Shown here: positions 33,266-41,650 of the stretch, piece after piece
Layout of the letters: every line of letters starts with the position of its first letter
How positions within the stretch are numbered: position 1 is the stretch's first letter
Source of the DNA: Tannerellaceae bacterium
GTDB lineage: Bacteria; Bacteroidota; Bacteroidia; Bacteroidales; Tannerellaceae
DNA: 64,000 nucleotides
Assembly: GCA_031270665.1 (NCBI GenBank)
Contig: JAISXD010000079.1
Coordinates: forward strand, 37,863-101,862
Direction of reading: 5' to 3'
Notes under the pieces: generated by a model
Told to the model about the DNA's origin: nothing
Database searches by the model: none
What the model saw: the letters and a program-made list of their open reading frames with translations, nothing else
Position numbers and translations under genes: made by a program

Positions 33266-34627
33266 TCAAATGATTTTTTCTAAAACGGAAAGATTGGCCG
33301 ACACTTCTTCATCGGTCAATTTATAATTACTTAAATCGTCTGCCAAGTATTGATCATAAGCAGCCATATCTATCAATCCATGCCCTGAGAGATTGAATAA
33401 TATCGTACGTTGTTTGCCTTCCTCTTTTGCTTGTTTGGCTTCCTGAATAGCTGCCGCAATGGCGTGGGACGATTCGGGAGCAGGGATAATACCTTCGGAC
33501 TGAGCAAATAAAACCGCTGCCTCGAATGTATCCAATTGTTCAATATCAACCGCTTCCACGTATCCGTCCTGTCTTAATTGGCTGACAATCGAACCGGCAC
33601 CATGATAACGCAATCCCCCAGCATGGATATGGGCTGGAGAAAAGTTATGTCCTAATGTAAACATGGGTATCAACGGAGTATAACCGGCTTCATCGCCAAA
33701 ATCATATTGGAATTGACCGCGCGTCAGTTTCGGGCATGATGCCGGCTCGGCGGCAACAATACGAATCTCTTTACCATCAACTAACTTATGGCGAAGAAAC
33801 GGAAAACTAATGCCTGAAAAGTTTGAGCCTCCTCCAAAGCAACCAATAACCACATCCGGGTATTCGCCGGCCATTTCCATTTGCTTTTCCGCTTCTAAGC
33901 CGATAACTGTCTGATGTAGCATAACATGGTTCAATACACTACCCAATGTATATTTACAATTAGGCGTTTGCAGCGCCAGTTCCACTGCTTCGGAAATGGC
34001 CGTACCCAGGCTCCCCTGATAATTCGGATGGGCGGTCAATATGCTGCGCCCGGCTTTTGTACTCATACTTGGCGAAGCGATTACCTGCGCGCCAAACGTT
34101 TGCATAATCGAACGGCGGTACGGTTTTTGATGATAGCTCACCTTTACCATATAAACAGCCAGTTCCAGACCAAAAGCCTTCGCAGCATACGATAAAGCGG
34201 CTCCCCATTGCCCGGCTCCGGTTTCAGTAGTAATATTGGTTACTCCTTCTTTCTTGCAAAAATATACCTGGGCAATCGCTGAATTTAATTTATGAGAACC
34301 TACCGGGCTCACGCTTTCATTTTTAAAATAAATATGAGCCGGCGTATCCAATGCTTTTTCCAATCCATAAGCACGAACCAATGGAGTAGGCCGCCATATC
34401 TTATACAACTCGCGCACTTCTTCCGGTATTTCTATCCAAGTGTCGGTTTGATTTAACTCCTGATGCGCCAGTGCCTTTGCAAACAAAGGATAGAGCTCTT
34501 CTTCTTTGACAGGTTGCTTTGTACCCGGATTTAGAATAGGGCGCGGTTTGTTTTTCATATCCACTACAATATTATACCACGCCGTAGGAATATCTTTTTC
34601 TTCCAATAAAAATTTTTTAGTGCTCAT
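33266..34627 (-). CDS. trpB: TrpB2-type tryptophan synthase beta chain
   Basis: A 453-residue PLP enzyme of the TrpB2 subfamily, longer than the classical 400-residue TrpB. The PLP lysine lies in SVSPVGSHKLNSAIAQVYF and the family glutamate in TETGAGQWGAALSYAAKAFG. The phosphate-binding loop is IGCFGGGSNFSGISFPFL, and LFNLSGHGLIDM is near the end. TrpB2 makes tryptophan from indole (or O-phosphoserine) and serine, often without TrpA. No other trp genes are next to it, which fits indole salvage rather than the full pathway. It is divergent from the outer-membrane barrel gene. Confidence 0.95.
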   Translation of the reverse strand: MSTKKFLLEEKDIPTAWYNIVVDMKNKPRPILNPGTKQPVKEEELYPLFAKALAHQELNQTDTWIEIPEEVRELYKIWRPTPLVRAYGLEKALDTPAHIYFKNESVSPVGSHKLNSAIAQVYFCKKEGVTNITTETGAGQWGAALSYAAKAFGLELAVYMVKVSYHQKPYRRSIMQTFGAQVIASPSMSTKAGRSILTAHPNYQGSLGTAISEAVELALQTPNCKYTLGSVLNHVMLHQTVIGLEAEKQMEMAGEYPDVVIGCFGGGSNFSGISFPFLRHKLVDGKEIRIVAAEPASCPKLTRGQFQYDFGDEAGYTPLIPMFTLGHNFSPAHIHAGGLRYHGAGSIVSQLRQDGYVEAVDIEQLDTFEAAVLFAQSEGIIPAPESSHAIAAAIQEAKQAKEEGKQRTILFNLSGHGLIDMAAYDQYLADDLSNYKLTDEEVSANLSVLEKII

Positions 34628-34740
34628 AATACATCTATGTTAAGTTACATTATTTCTAAAAAAAAGCCTTACTGCTTACAACATGGAAGCAAAGGAACAA
34701 ACAATATTCTATTATTCAATGTAAATTAAATAAAATTCTA

Positions 34741-34748
34741 TACATTTG
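34741..34748 (+). promoter_or_regulatory. -7 promoter box of barrel protein
   Basis: TACATTTG (34741-34748) matches TAnnTTTG. No clean -33 element is visible. The transcript would start near 34755, about 37 bases before the chosen start. Confidence 0.45.
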
Positions 34749-34791
34749 CAATCCGAATGATTTTATGAAATACAATTTAATTAATATCATC

Positions 34792-36018
34792 ATGAGAAAA
34801 TCTTTATTGCTACTCTCCTGCCTTTTATCCGTTTCATTTGTCTTTGCTCAGAAAAAGAATTTCATCTACACCTTTTATGGATTCGTAAGAGGCGACGCCT
34901 ATTATAATTCGAGAAACAACGTGGAGGCGGTGGATGGTAACTTTTATCTCTATCCGCTTGATAAAGAGCCTGATGCCGATGGCAATGACTTAAACAACAA
35001 TCCGAGCAGCACATTTTATACATTTACTACCCGGTTTGGTTTAGATATGACCGGTCCCAACGTTGGTTCGGCTAAAACATCCGCGAAGGTAGAAGTAGAT
35101 TTGGGAGGATTTAATCTCGCTAATTACCTGCTCCGCATCCGACAGGCGTATGTCAATTTAAGCTGGGAGAAAGGTTCGTCCCTCTTACTTGGACAAACAT
35201 GGCACCCGTTGTTCGGAGATGTTATGCCGGACGTTTTGAATCTGAACACGGGAAGCCCTTTTCAACCCTTCAACCGAAGTGCACAAATAAGGTATCAATA
35301 TAATAATAACCGGTTTACTTTTACCGGATCGGCTGTTTATCAATTAGTGTATTTATCAGCAGGGCCAAACGGGAAAAGCGAAGAATACCAGAAAAACAGC
35401 ATTCTGCCCGAACTGTTTGCCGGCGTAACATACCATGAGAATGGATTTTTAGGAGGATTAGGCGTAGAAGCGATATCGCTGAAACCCCGCGTACAGTCGC
35501 ATATGGCCGATAAAGTATATAAAGTAGACGAACGGATTACAAGTGTATCTTTCATGGCCCAAGCTCAATATAAGACTGGTAATCTTTTTCTGGCCGGGAA
35601 AACGCTTCTTGCTTCCAATCAGACGCATAATGCTATGTTGGGAGGATATGGCGTTTCATCGATAGACAAGATTACGGGCGAACAGAAATATACGCCTTCA
35701 CGCCATTCTACCACTTGGATCAACGCCGTAGCAGGCAGTAAATGGAAAGGCAGCCTGTTTATGGGATACTCTAAAAATTTAGGAACAACCGATAAATTAG
35801 TCAACCCGGCATTCTTTTTCGGAAGTGGAATTGATATAGACCGGTTACTTTGCGTCGCTCCCGGTTTTTCGTATAATTTACCTCACTGGAAAGCCGGGAT
35901 TGAATACTCGGCAACAACAGCCTGGTACGGAGATACAAACCTGTCAAACGGTAAAGTAATAAACACACACGCCGTTACCAATCACAGAATATTAGGAGTA
36001 CTTATTTATTATTTTTGA
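34792..36018 (+). CDS. Outer-membrane beta-barrel (porin-like) protein
   Basis: A 408-residue exported protein. The start is placed at MRKSLLLLSCLLSVSFVFAQ (34792), a clean signal peptide; an in-frame ATG 27 bases upstream (34765) adds nine residues. After cleavage it shows alternating aromatic strands typical of a 16-18 strand barrel: FIYTFYGFVRGDAYYNSRN, KVEVDLGGFNLANYLLRIRQ, SAQIRYQYNNNRFTFTGSA. It ends in the outer-membrane signal ILGVLIYYF. It resembles the DcaP-like/porin group of Bacteroidetes. It is probably a substrate-general pore; there is no linked TonB partner. Its stop abuts the convergent thioredoxin-fold gene. Confidence 0.82.
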   Translation: MRKSLLLLSCLLSVSFVFAQKKNFIYTFYGFVRGDAYYNSRNNVEAVDGNFYLYPLDKEPDADGNDLNNNPSSTFYTFTTRFGLDMTGPNVGSAKTSAKVEVDLGGFNLANYLLRIRQAYVNLSWEKGSSLLLGQTWHPLFGDVMPDVLNLNTGSPFQPFNRSAQIRYQYNNNRFTFTGSAVYQLVYLSAGPNGKSEEYQKNSILPELFAGVTYHENGFLGGLGVEAISLKPRVQSHMADKVYKVDERITSVSFMAQAQYKTGNLFLAGKTLLASNQTHNAMLGGYGVSSIDKITGEQKYTPSRHSTTWINAVAGSKWKGSLFMGYSKNLGTTDKLVNPAFFFGSGIDIDRLLCVAPGFSYNLPHWKAGIEYSATTAWYGDTNLSNGKVINTHAVTNHRILGVLIYYF

Positions 36019-37179
36019 CTACCTCCTGACTGCTTGACTAACATCTTCGTCAAGCGCTCTTAAATCTTCGATGCGTTTAACGATTTCGCCTTTTTTATTA
36101 ATGAGAAATAGCGCGGGTAATTGTTTTACATTATAGAGCGCTGCTATCTGGGAATAAGCTGCTTCGGGATCGTGGACACATGTCCAGGGCAATTTAGACG
36201 CCACATTCTTCCAGAAGTGTTTGTCGATATCCAACGATACCTGATAGATGGTGAATCCTTTCGTATTGTATTTCTCATATAACCCGGCAAAATCCATATT
36301 CAGAGCGGGCGACCATTCGCTTTGATAGGCCGTAAAATTCACCAGAACCGTTTTGCCTTCAGCTACTTCGGATAACTTAATAATCTCTCCGTACAGGTTT
36401 GGCAGCGTTATATCCAGGTAATTTATCTCCTGAACGTTTACAGTCTCCGTATCGAGCACCCGTTGCTGGCGGATCACTTTAATCGATTGTAATGCCAGGT
36501 TATGAAGATGCTTTGCGCGGGCGCTTTCCGGATAATTAAAATCATAACTCGTGGCAACGGCACCATACGCCTTTGAATCGTCTTTATCATACAGATTAAA
36601 GAAATACAGACCGTCTATTTGCTGGAACAACGCATAATAGGCAGCCGTAGACATGGGAGCCGAATAAATATATTGACGTGCTACTTCCTTATAAGCTTCG
36701 GCAGCTTCCAATACCTGTTCGCGATACGTTGTATCGGAAATCAATTTGCTGTCGTAATCTTTGCGTAACCGCCCGATAGCCTGATTGGCGTCTAACTGGG
36801 CCAGCGTTATTTGTTTGATCGCTTTTGAATTCCCGGAACCTTCTACCATATAAGAAGTCGCAAACGTTCCCGCATCAGCGCTAAAAGAAACGGCCTCTGT
36901 AGAATCAATCGAGAAATTGATCAACTGGTTATTCAAGCGCAACCGATAAAAGTCAGGATATTGAGGGCGGGATTGCTTAAATACAAATTTACCAGCAGCA
37001 TTAAGCTTAACCGAATCCAATGTTTCCACAGACGAAACTCCTACATTTTCAAGAAACATAACCTGCCCGTTAGCGCCGGAGACAACGCCCTTAACCGTAA
37101 AACTATTATCATCACATGCTGTAAATAAAACAAGTATTGCTCCGAGAGCCATCATCAGATGTGTAGTTATTCGTCTCAT
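36019..37179 (-). CDS. DUF4369/thioredoxin-fold lipoprotein lacking the redox CxxC
   Basis: A 386-residue lipoprotein: signal TTHLMMALGAILVLFTAC. The N-terminal half has the DUF4369 pattern (FTVKGVVSGANGQVMFLENV, FYRLRLNNQLINFSID) and the C-terminal half an AhpC/TlpA thioredoxin fold (KTVLVNFTAYQSEWSPALN to NVKQLPALFLINKKGEIV). Where TlpA relatives have W-C-x-x-C the sequence is AYQSEWSP, so both active cysteines are missing, although the cis-proline region QLPALFL is kept. It cannot act as a normal thiol-disulfide oxidoreductase; it may bind a partner or have a structural role at the envelope. It is divergent from pnp. Confidence 0.85.
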   Translation of the reverse strand: MRRITTHLMMALGAILVLFTACDDNSFTVKGVVSGANGQVMFLENVGVSSVETLDSVKLNAAGKFVFKQSRPQYPDFYRLRLNNQLINFSIDSTEAVSFSADAGTFATSYMVEGSGNSKAIKQITLAQLDANQAIGRLRKDYDSKLISDTTYREQVLEAAEAYKEVARQYIYSAPMSTAAYYALFQQIDGLYFFNLYDKDDSKAYGAVATSYDFNYPESARAKHLHNLALQSIKVIRQQRVLDTETVNVQEINYLDITLPNLYGEIIKLSEVAEGKTVLVNFTAYQSEWSPALNMDFAGLYEKYNTKGFTIYQVSLDIDKHFWKNVASKLPWTCVHDPEAAYSQIAALYNVKQLPALFLINKKGEIVKRIEDLRALDEDVSQAVRR

Positions 37180-37334
37180 ATTTCTTTCTCAAAATTTTGC
37201 TATTCGGATGCAAATATACAGTAATTTGCAATTGCACCGTAATTATTAGTTGTTTCTTACAAATTATTTTACAAAAAAGGGCTTATAACGAGTTATTTAT
37301 TGCTTTCACATACATTTAACAAATAAACTTTCAT

Positions 37335-37342
37335 TACCTTTG
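37335..37342 (+). promoter_or_regulatory. -7 promoter box of pnp
   Basis: TACCTTTG (37335-37342) is a perfect TAnnTTTG, 41 bases before the pnp ATG. The -33 element is weak. Confidence 0.5.
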
Positions 37343-37382
37343 CCCCGATTTTACAGACGAAAAATAAGAATATTAAAAAATT

Positions 37383-39584
37383 ATGGTTAATCCAATTAAC
37401 AAGACGATTGATTTAGGTGACGGAAGGACGATCACCATCGAAACCGGGAAATTGGCAAAACAAGCCGATGGCGCTGTTACCGTCCGTATGGGTGATACAA
37501 TGCTGCTTGCCACTGTGACTGCCGCTAAAGATGCAAATCCCGGTGTTGACTTTATGCCTCTACAGGTTGAATATAAAGAAAAATTCTCAGCGTATGGCCG
37601 TTTTCCGGGAGGCTTTACAAGAAGAGAAGGGAAAGCTTCCGATTATGAAATACTTACTTCACGTTTAGTAGACCGTGCACTTCGTCCGCTTTTCCCCGAC
37701 AATTATCATGCTGAAGTATTTGTTAATATTATATTATTTTCTTCCGACGGTAACGATATGCCGGATGCCTTGGCCGGTTTAGCGGCATCTGCGGCTTTGG
37801 CTGTATCCGATATACCTTTTAACGGGCCTATCTCGGAAGTTCGTGTGGCCCGTATAGACGGCAGGTTTATCCTTAACCCTACTTTCTCCGAACTGGAAAA
37901 AGCGGATATTGATATAATGGTAGGCGCTACGATGGATAACATTATGATGGTAGAAGGCGAAATGGATGAAGTACAGGAAGCCGAAATGCTTGAAGCCATC
38001 AAGGTTGCCCACGAAGCGATTAAGGTACAATGCCAGGTACAGATTGAGTTGTCGGAAGCTTGCGGCAAGCTGACAAAACGAGAATACGATCACGAAGTAA
38101 ACGATGACGAACTGCATAAGGATGTGCGCGATAAATGTTATGACAAAGTATATGCCGTAGCCACTTCCGGCTCATCCAAACATGAACGTTCCGACGCTTT
38201 TAAAGAGATTGTAGAAGAATATAAAACAAACTTTACGGAAGAAGAATTAGAAGAAAAAGCCGAAATGATAGGCCGCTACTATCACGATGTGGAAAAAGAA
38301 GCGATGCGCCGCGCCATTCTGGACGAAGGAAAACGCCTGGATGGCCGTAAAACAACAGAGATCCGCCCTATCTGGTGTGAAATTGATTACCTGCCGGGGC
38401 CTCATGGATCTGCCATATTTACCCGGGGAGAAACCCAATCGCTTACGACGTTGACACTGGGAACAAAAGCAGATGAAAAAACGGTAGACGATGTACTGAA
38501 TCACGGCAAAGAACGTTTCCTCTTACATTATAACTTTCCTCCTTTTTCTACTGGAGAAGCAAAAGCCTCACGGGGTGTAGGGCGCCGCGAAGTAGGCCAT
38601 GGCAATCTGGCCCATCGGGCGCTCAAACGGATGATCCCTGCCGATTATCCCTATGTGATCCGTGTTGTTTCGGATATTCTTGAATCAAACGGTTCTTCTT
38701 CCATGGCTACGGTTTGTGCCGGGACGCTTGCCCTGATGGACGCAGGCGTGAAGATGAAGAAAGCGGTTTCCGGTATTGCCATGGGGCTGATTTCAGAAAA
38801 TAAAGGAAGCAAGTATGCCGTTCTTTCCGATATTCTGGGAGATGAAGACCACTTAGGTGACATGGATTTTAAGGTAACCGGCACAAAAGATGGCATTACA
38901 GCTACCCAAATGGACATCAAAGTAGACGGGCTCTCTTATGAAATCCTTGAAAAAGCATTAGCCCAGGCTAAAGAAGGGCGAATGCACATTCTTGGAAAAC
39001 TGACGGAAACGATTGCAGAACCCCGTGAAGATTTGAAACCGCATGCTCCACGCATTGAGTCACTGACGGTGGGCAAAGAATACATCGGCGCCATCATTGG
39101 CCCGGGTGGAAAGATTATTCAGGGAATACAGGAGAAAACAGGAGCTATTATCTCTATTGAAGAGGTAGACGGCGTAGGTAAAATAGAAGTATCCGGTACG
39201 AATAAAGAGACGATTGATGCAGCCATGCGAGCTATCAAAGCCATTGTGGCCGTTCCCGAAATCGGCGAAACGTATGAAGGCAAGATTTCTTCTGTTATGC
39301 CTTATGGCGCTTTCGTTGAATTTATGCCGGGTAAAGACGGCCTGCTTCATATTTCCGAAATGGACTGGAAACGATTGGATACAGTTGAACAAGCCGGATT
39401 GAAAGAAGGCGACGTTATACAGGTAAAATTAGTGGATATCGACCCCAAAACAGGCAAATTCAAACTTTCCCGCAGAGTCTTATTGCCTAAACCCGAAGGT
39501 TACGAAGAACGCCCGCCGCGCATGGAACGTAACGACCGTGGCGACAGGAATGGACAACGCAATAACCGCCCGCCGCGCTACTAA
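37383..39584 (+). CDS. pnp: Polynucleotide phosphorylase
   Basis: A 733-residue 3'-5' phosphorolytic exoribonuclease of RNA turnover. It has two RNase PH domains (first: [26 protein letters not shown]-like loop [17 protein letters not shown]; second: [40 protein letters not shown]). A KH domain follows ([20 protein letters not shown]), then an S1 domain ([20 protein letters not shown]). The tail is Arg-rich ([18 protein letters not shown]), as in Bacteroidetes homologues, and may bind RNA or protein. A strong hairpin terminator follows. Confidence 0.98.
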   Translation: MVNPINKTIDLGDGRTITIETGKLAKQADGAVTVRMGDTMLLATVTAAKDANPGVDFMPLQVEYKEKFSAYGRFPGGFTRREGKASDYEILTSRLVDRALRPLFPDNYHAEVFVNIILFSSDGNDMPDALAGLAASAALAVSDIPFNGPISEVRVARIDGRFILNPTFSELEKADIDIMVGATMDNIMMVEGEMDEVQEAEMLEAIKVAHEAIKVQCQVQIELSEACGKLTKREYDHEVNDDELHKDVRDKCYDKVYAVATSGSSKHERSDAFKEIVEEYKTNFTEEELEEKAEMIGRYYHDVEKEAMRRAILDEGKRLDGRKTTEIRPIWCEIDYLPGPHGSAIFTRGETQSLTTLTLGTKADEKTVDDVLNHGKERFLLHYNFPPFSTGEAKASRGVGRREVGHGNLAHRALKRMIPADYPYVIRVVSDILESNGSSSMATVCAGTLALMDAGVKMKKAVSGIAMGLISENKGSKYAVLSDILGDEDHLGDMDFKVTGTKDGITATQMDIKVDGLSYEILEKALAQAKEGRMHILGKLTETIAEPREDLKPHAPRIESLTVGKEYIGAIIGPGGKIIQGIQEKTGAIISIEEVDGVGKIEVSGTNKETIDAAMRAIKAIVAVPEIGETYEGKISSVMPYGAFVEFMPGKDGLLHISEMDWKRLDTVEQAGLKEGDVIQVKLVDIDPKTGKFKLSRRVLLPKPEGYEERPPRMERNDRGDRNGQRNNRPPRY

Positions 39585-39618
39585 TAAGCCGGACAATTCT
39601 TTTCAAACAAGAATAAAC

Positions 39619-39662
39619 AAAAAAAAAACGGAGCGTAAATGAATACGTTCCGTTTTTTTTTG
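39619..39662. terminator. Bidirectional rho-independent terminator, pnp / fumarase
   Basis: The stem AACGGAGCGTA / TACGTTCCGTT (one G-T pair, 6-base loop) has a T9 tract on the plus side and an A-run of eight or more before it, giving a T-run on the minus strand too. It serves both convergent genes. Confidence 0.88.
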
Positions 39663-39679
39663 TATTGTGCGCGCCGCTT

Positions 39680-41296
39680 TTATAACTGTTTAAAGAAGTC
39701 GTTGCCTTTATTATCTACCAGAATAAAGGCGGGGAAATCTTCTACTTCTATCTTCCAAACAGCTTCCATCCCCAATTCCGGGTATTCGAGACATTCTACT
39801 TTCTTAATACTGTCCTGCGCCAGGATAGCAGCCGGGCCTCCTATGCTTCCCAAATAGCAGCCGCCGTATTTTTTACAGGCGTCGGTTACTTGCTGGCTCC
39901 GGTTGCCTTTGGCTATCATCACCATGCTACCGCCGTTTTCCTGAAATAAGTCTACATAAGAATCCATACGCCCGGCCGTTGTTGGGCCGAAAGAACCGGA
40001 AGCCATACCTTCGGGCGTCTTCGCCGGGCCGGCATAATAAATGGGATGGTCTTTGATGTACTGGGGCAATCCTTGTCCGCTATCCAGCCGCTCTTTCAAC
40101 TTAGCATGGGCTATATCGCGGCCCACTACAATTGTTCCCGTTAAAGAAAGGCGGGTAGATACCGGGTACTTATCCAACTCACGAAGGATACCGGCCATCG
40201 GTTGGTTCAGGTTGATTTTTACAGCTTCGCCTTCTCCGGCTTTACGGTATTCTTTGGGGATTAATCGTCCCGGATTGGTTTCCAGCTTTTCAATCCAGAT
40301 ACCTTCCTTGTTTATTTTTGCTTTGATATTGCGGTCGGCAGAACAGGATACGCCCATCCCTACCGGACAGGAAGCGCCATGACGAGGCAAACGGATAATG
40401 CGGACATCATGTGCAAAGTATTTTCCGCCGAACTGCGCTCCCAAACCAATTCTATACGCTTCTTCCAAAACTTTCTTTTCTAATTCAATATCACGAAAAG
40501 CCCGTCCGCCTTCATTTCCCGAAACAGGGAGATTGTCATAATAATGGGCGGAGGCTAATTTAACCGTTTTCAGGTTGGCTTCGGCAGAAGTACCGCCAAT
40601 GGCAAAAGCAATGTGATAAGGAGGACAGGCAGCCGTACCTAAGGTTTTCATCTTTTCCACTAAGAACGAAACTAATTTCTTAGGCGTTAGTAAGGCCTTT
40701 GTTTCCTGATACAGATAGGTTTTGTTGGCCGAACCGCCTCCTTTTGCTATACAAAGAAATTTATATTCACTCCCTTGCGTAGCATATAAGTCAATCTGAG
40801 CCGGCAGGTTACAGCCTGTGTTGATTTCCTTATACATATCCAACGGCGCATTCTGCGAATAGCGCAGATTCTCTTCGGTATACGTTTTATAAACGCCTTT
40901 CGAAAGCGCTTCTTCATCATTGCCGTCGGTCCATACCTGTTGCCCTTTTTTACCTGTGATAATAGCCGTACCCGTATCCTGACAGAAAGGGAGTTTACCT
41001 TTTGCCGATACTTCCGCATTACGCAGGAAAGTCAGCGCTACGAATTTATCATTGTCGCTGGCTTCGGGATCCGAAAGAATCTTCGCTACTTGCGCCTGAT
41101 GTTCCGGGCGCAGATAAAAAGCCACATCACGAAAAGCGGCGTTAGCCAGCCTGGTTAACCCTTCTTCTTCTATTTTCAGAATTTCTTTTCCTTCAAACTC
41201 GGTAACCGAAACATGTTCTTTCGTCAACAAATAATACTCGGTCGTATCCTTTCCCATAGGAAACGGTTCCTGATACTTAAACGGAGGTATTGCCAT
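39680..41296 (-). CDS. fumA: Class I (4Fe-4S) fumarate hydratase
   Basis: A 538-residue two-domain iron-sulfur fumarase converting fumarate and malate. The N-terminal domain includes [17 protein letters not shown] with a cluster cysteine, [14 protein letters not shown], and [16 protein letters not shown]. The C-terminal domain has [20 protein letters not shown] and [18 protein letters not shown]. In Bacteroidales it works in the reductive branch of the TCA cycle during succinate/propionate fermentation. It is oxygen-sensitive, which fits an anaerobe. It is a single gene with a -7 box (41330-41337). Confidence 0.95.
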   Translation of the reverse strand: MAIPPFKYQEPFPMGKDTTEYYLLTKEHVSVTEFEGKEILKIEEEGLTRLANAAFRDVAFYLRPEHQAQVAKILSDPEASDNDKFVALTFLRNAEVSAKGKLPFCQDTGTAIITGKKGQQVWTDGNDEEALSKGVYKTYTEENLRYSQNAPLDMYKEINTGCNLPAQIDLYATQGSEYKFLCIAKGGGSANKTYLYQETKALLTPKKLVSFLVEKMKTLGTAACPPYHIAFAIGGTSAEANLKTVKLASAHYYDNLPVSGNEGGRAFRDIELEKKVLEEAYRIGLGAQFGGKYFAHDVRIIRLPRHGASCPVGMGVSCSADRNIKAKINKEGIWIEKLETNPGRLIPKEYRKAGEGEAVKINLNQPMAGILRELDKYPVSTRLSLTGTIVVGRDIAHAKLKERLDSGQGLPQYIKDHPIYYAGPAKTPEGMASGSFGPTTAGRMDSYVDLFQENGGSMVMIAKGNRSQQVTDACKKYGGCYLGSIGGPAAILAQDSIKKVECLEYPELGMEAVWKIEVEDFPAFILVDNKGNDFFKQL

Positions 41297-41329
41297 ATCG
41301 CTATAATTTATAAATGATTATTTTAATGG

Positions 41330-41337
41330 CAAAGATA
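41330..41337 (-). promoter_or_regulatory. -7 promoter box of fumarase gene
   Basis: TATCTTTG on the minus strand, 41330-41337, is a perfect TAnnTTTG about 34 bases before the ATG. Confidence 0.5.
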
Positions 41338-41379
41338 GGAAATTTCCAGGAATTGCAGTAGAATACAAAACTTACTCCA

Positions 41380-41613
41380 GTGCAAACGCACGAAAATAGG
41401 GTTATATTTGCCAAAAGCCGCAAGGAGTTTTTAAAACCGTATGCAGCATTACCCAATGGCATCTCCGCTCACAACACGTTCCGCCGGGTATTTTCACTGT
41501 TGAACCATTATGGGGCGCCTGCAAAAATATCAAAAAATACAGACTGTGTAATCCGCATTCCCTTCGCCATTCCCCCAAGCGCCTCCGTCAGGCGTGTATT
41601 CCATTCAATATAA
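41380..41613 (+). pseudogene. ISAs1-family transposase remnant
   Basis: A frame of 77 residues contains FAKSRKEFLKPYAALPNGI followed by SAHNTFRRVFSLLN, the N-terminal signature of ISAs1/H-repeat transposases (a conserved LPNGIPSHDTFxRVF). The match ends near 41510; the rest of the frame is unrelated and stops at 41613. No inverted repeats or target duplication are obvious, and the catalytic DDE part is gone. It fills the 354-bp gap between the fumarase and rhamnosidase genes. Confidence 0.7.
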
Positions 41614-41650
41614 ACTAATTCGCAATCAGCACTTATATATCAGCTTACAA

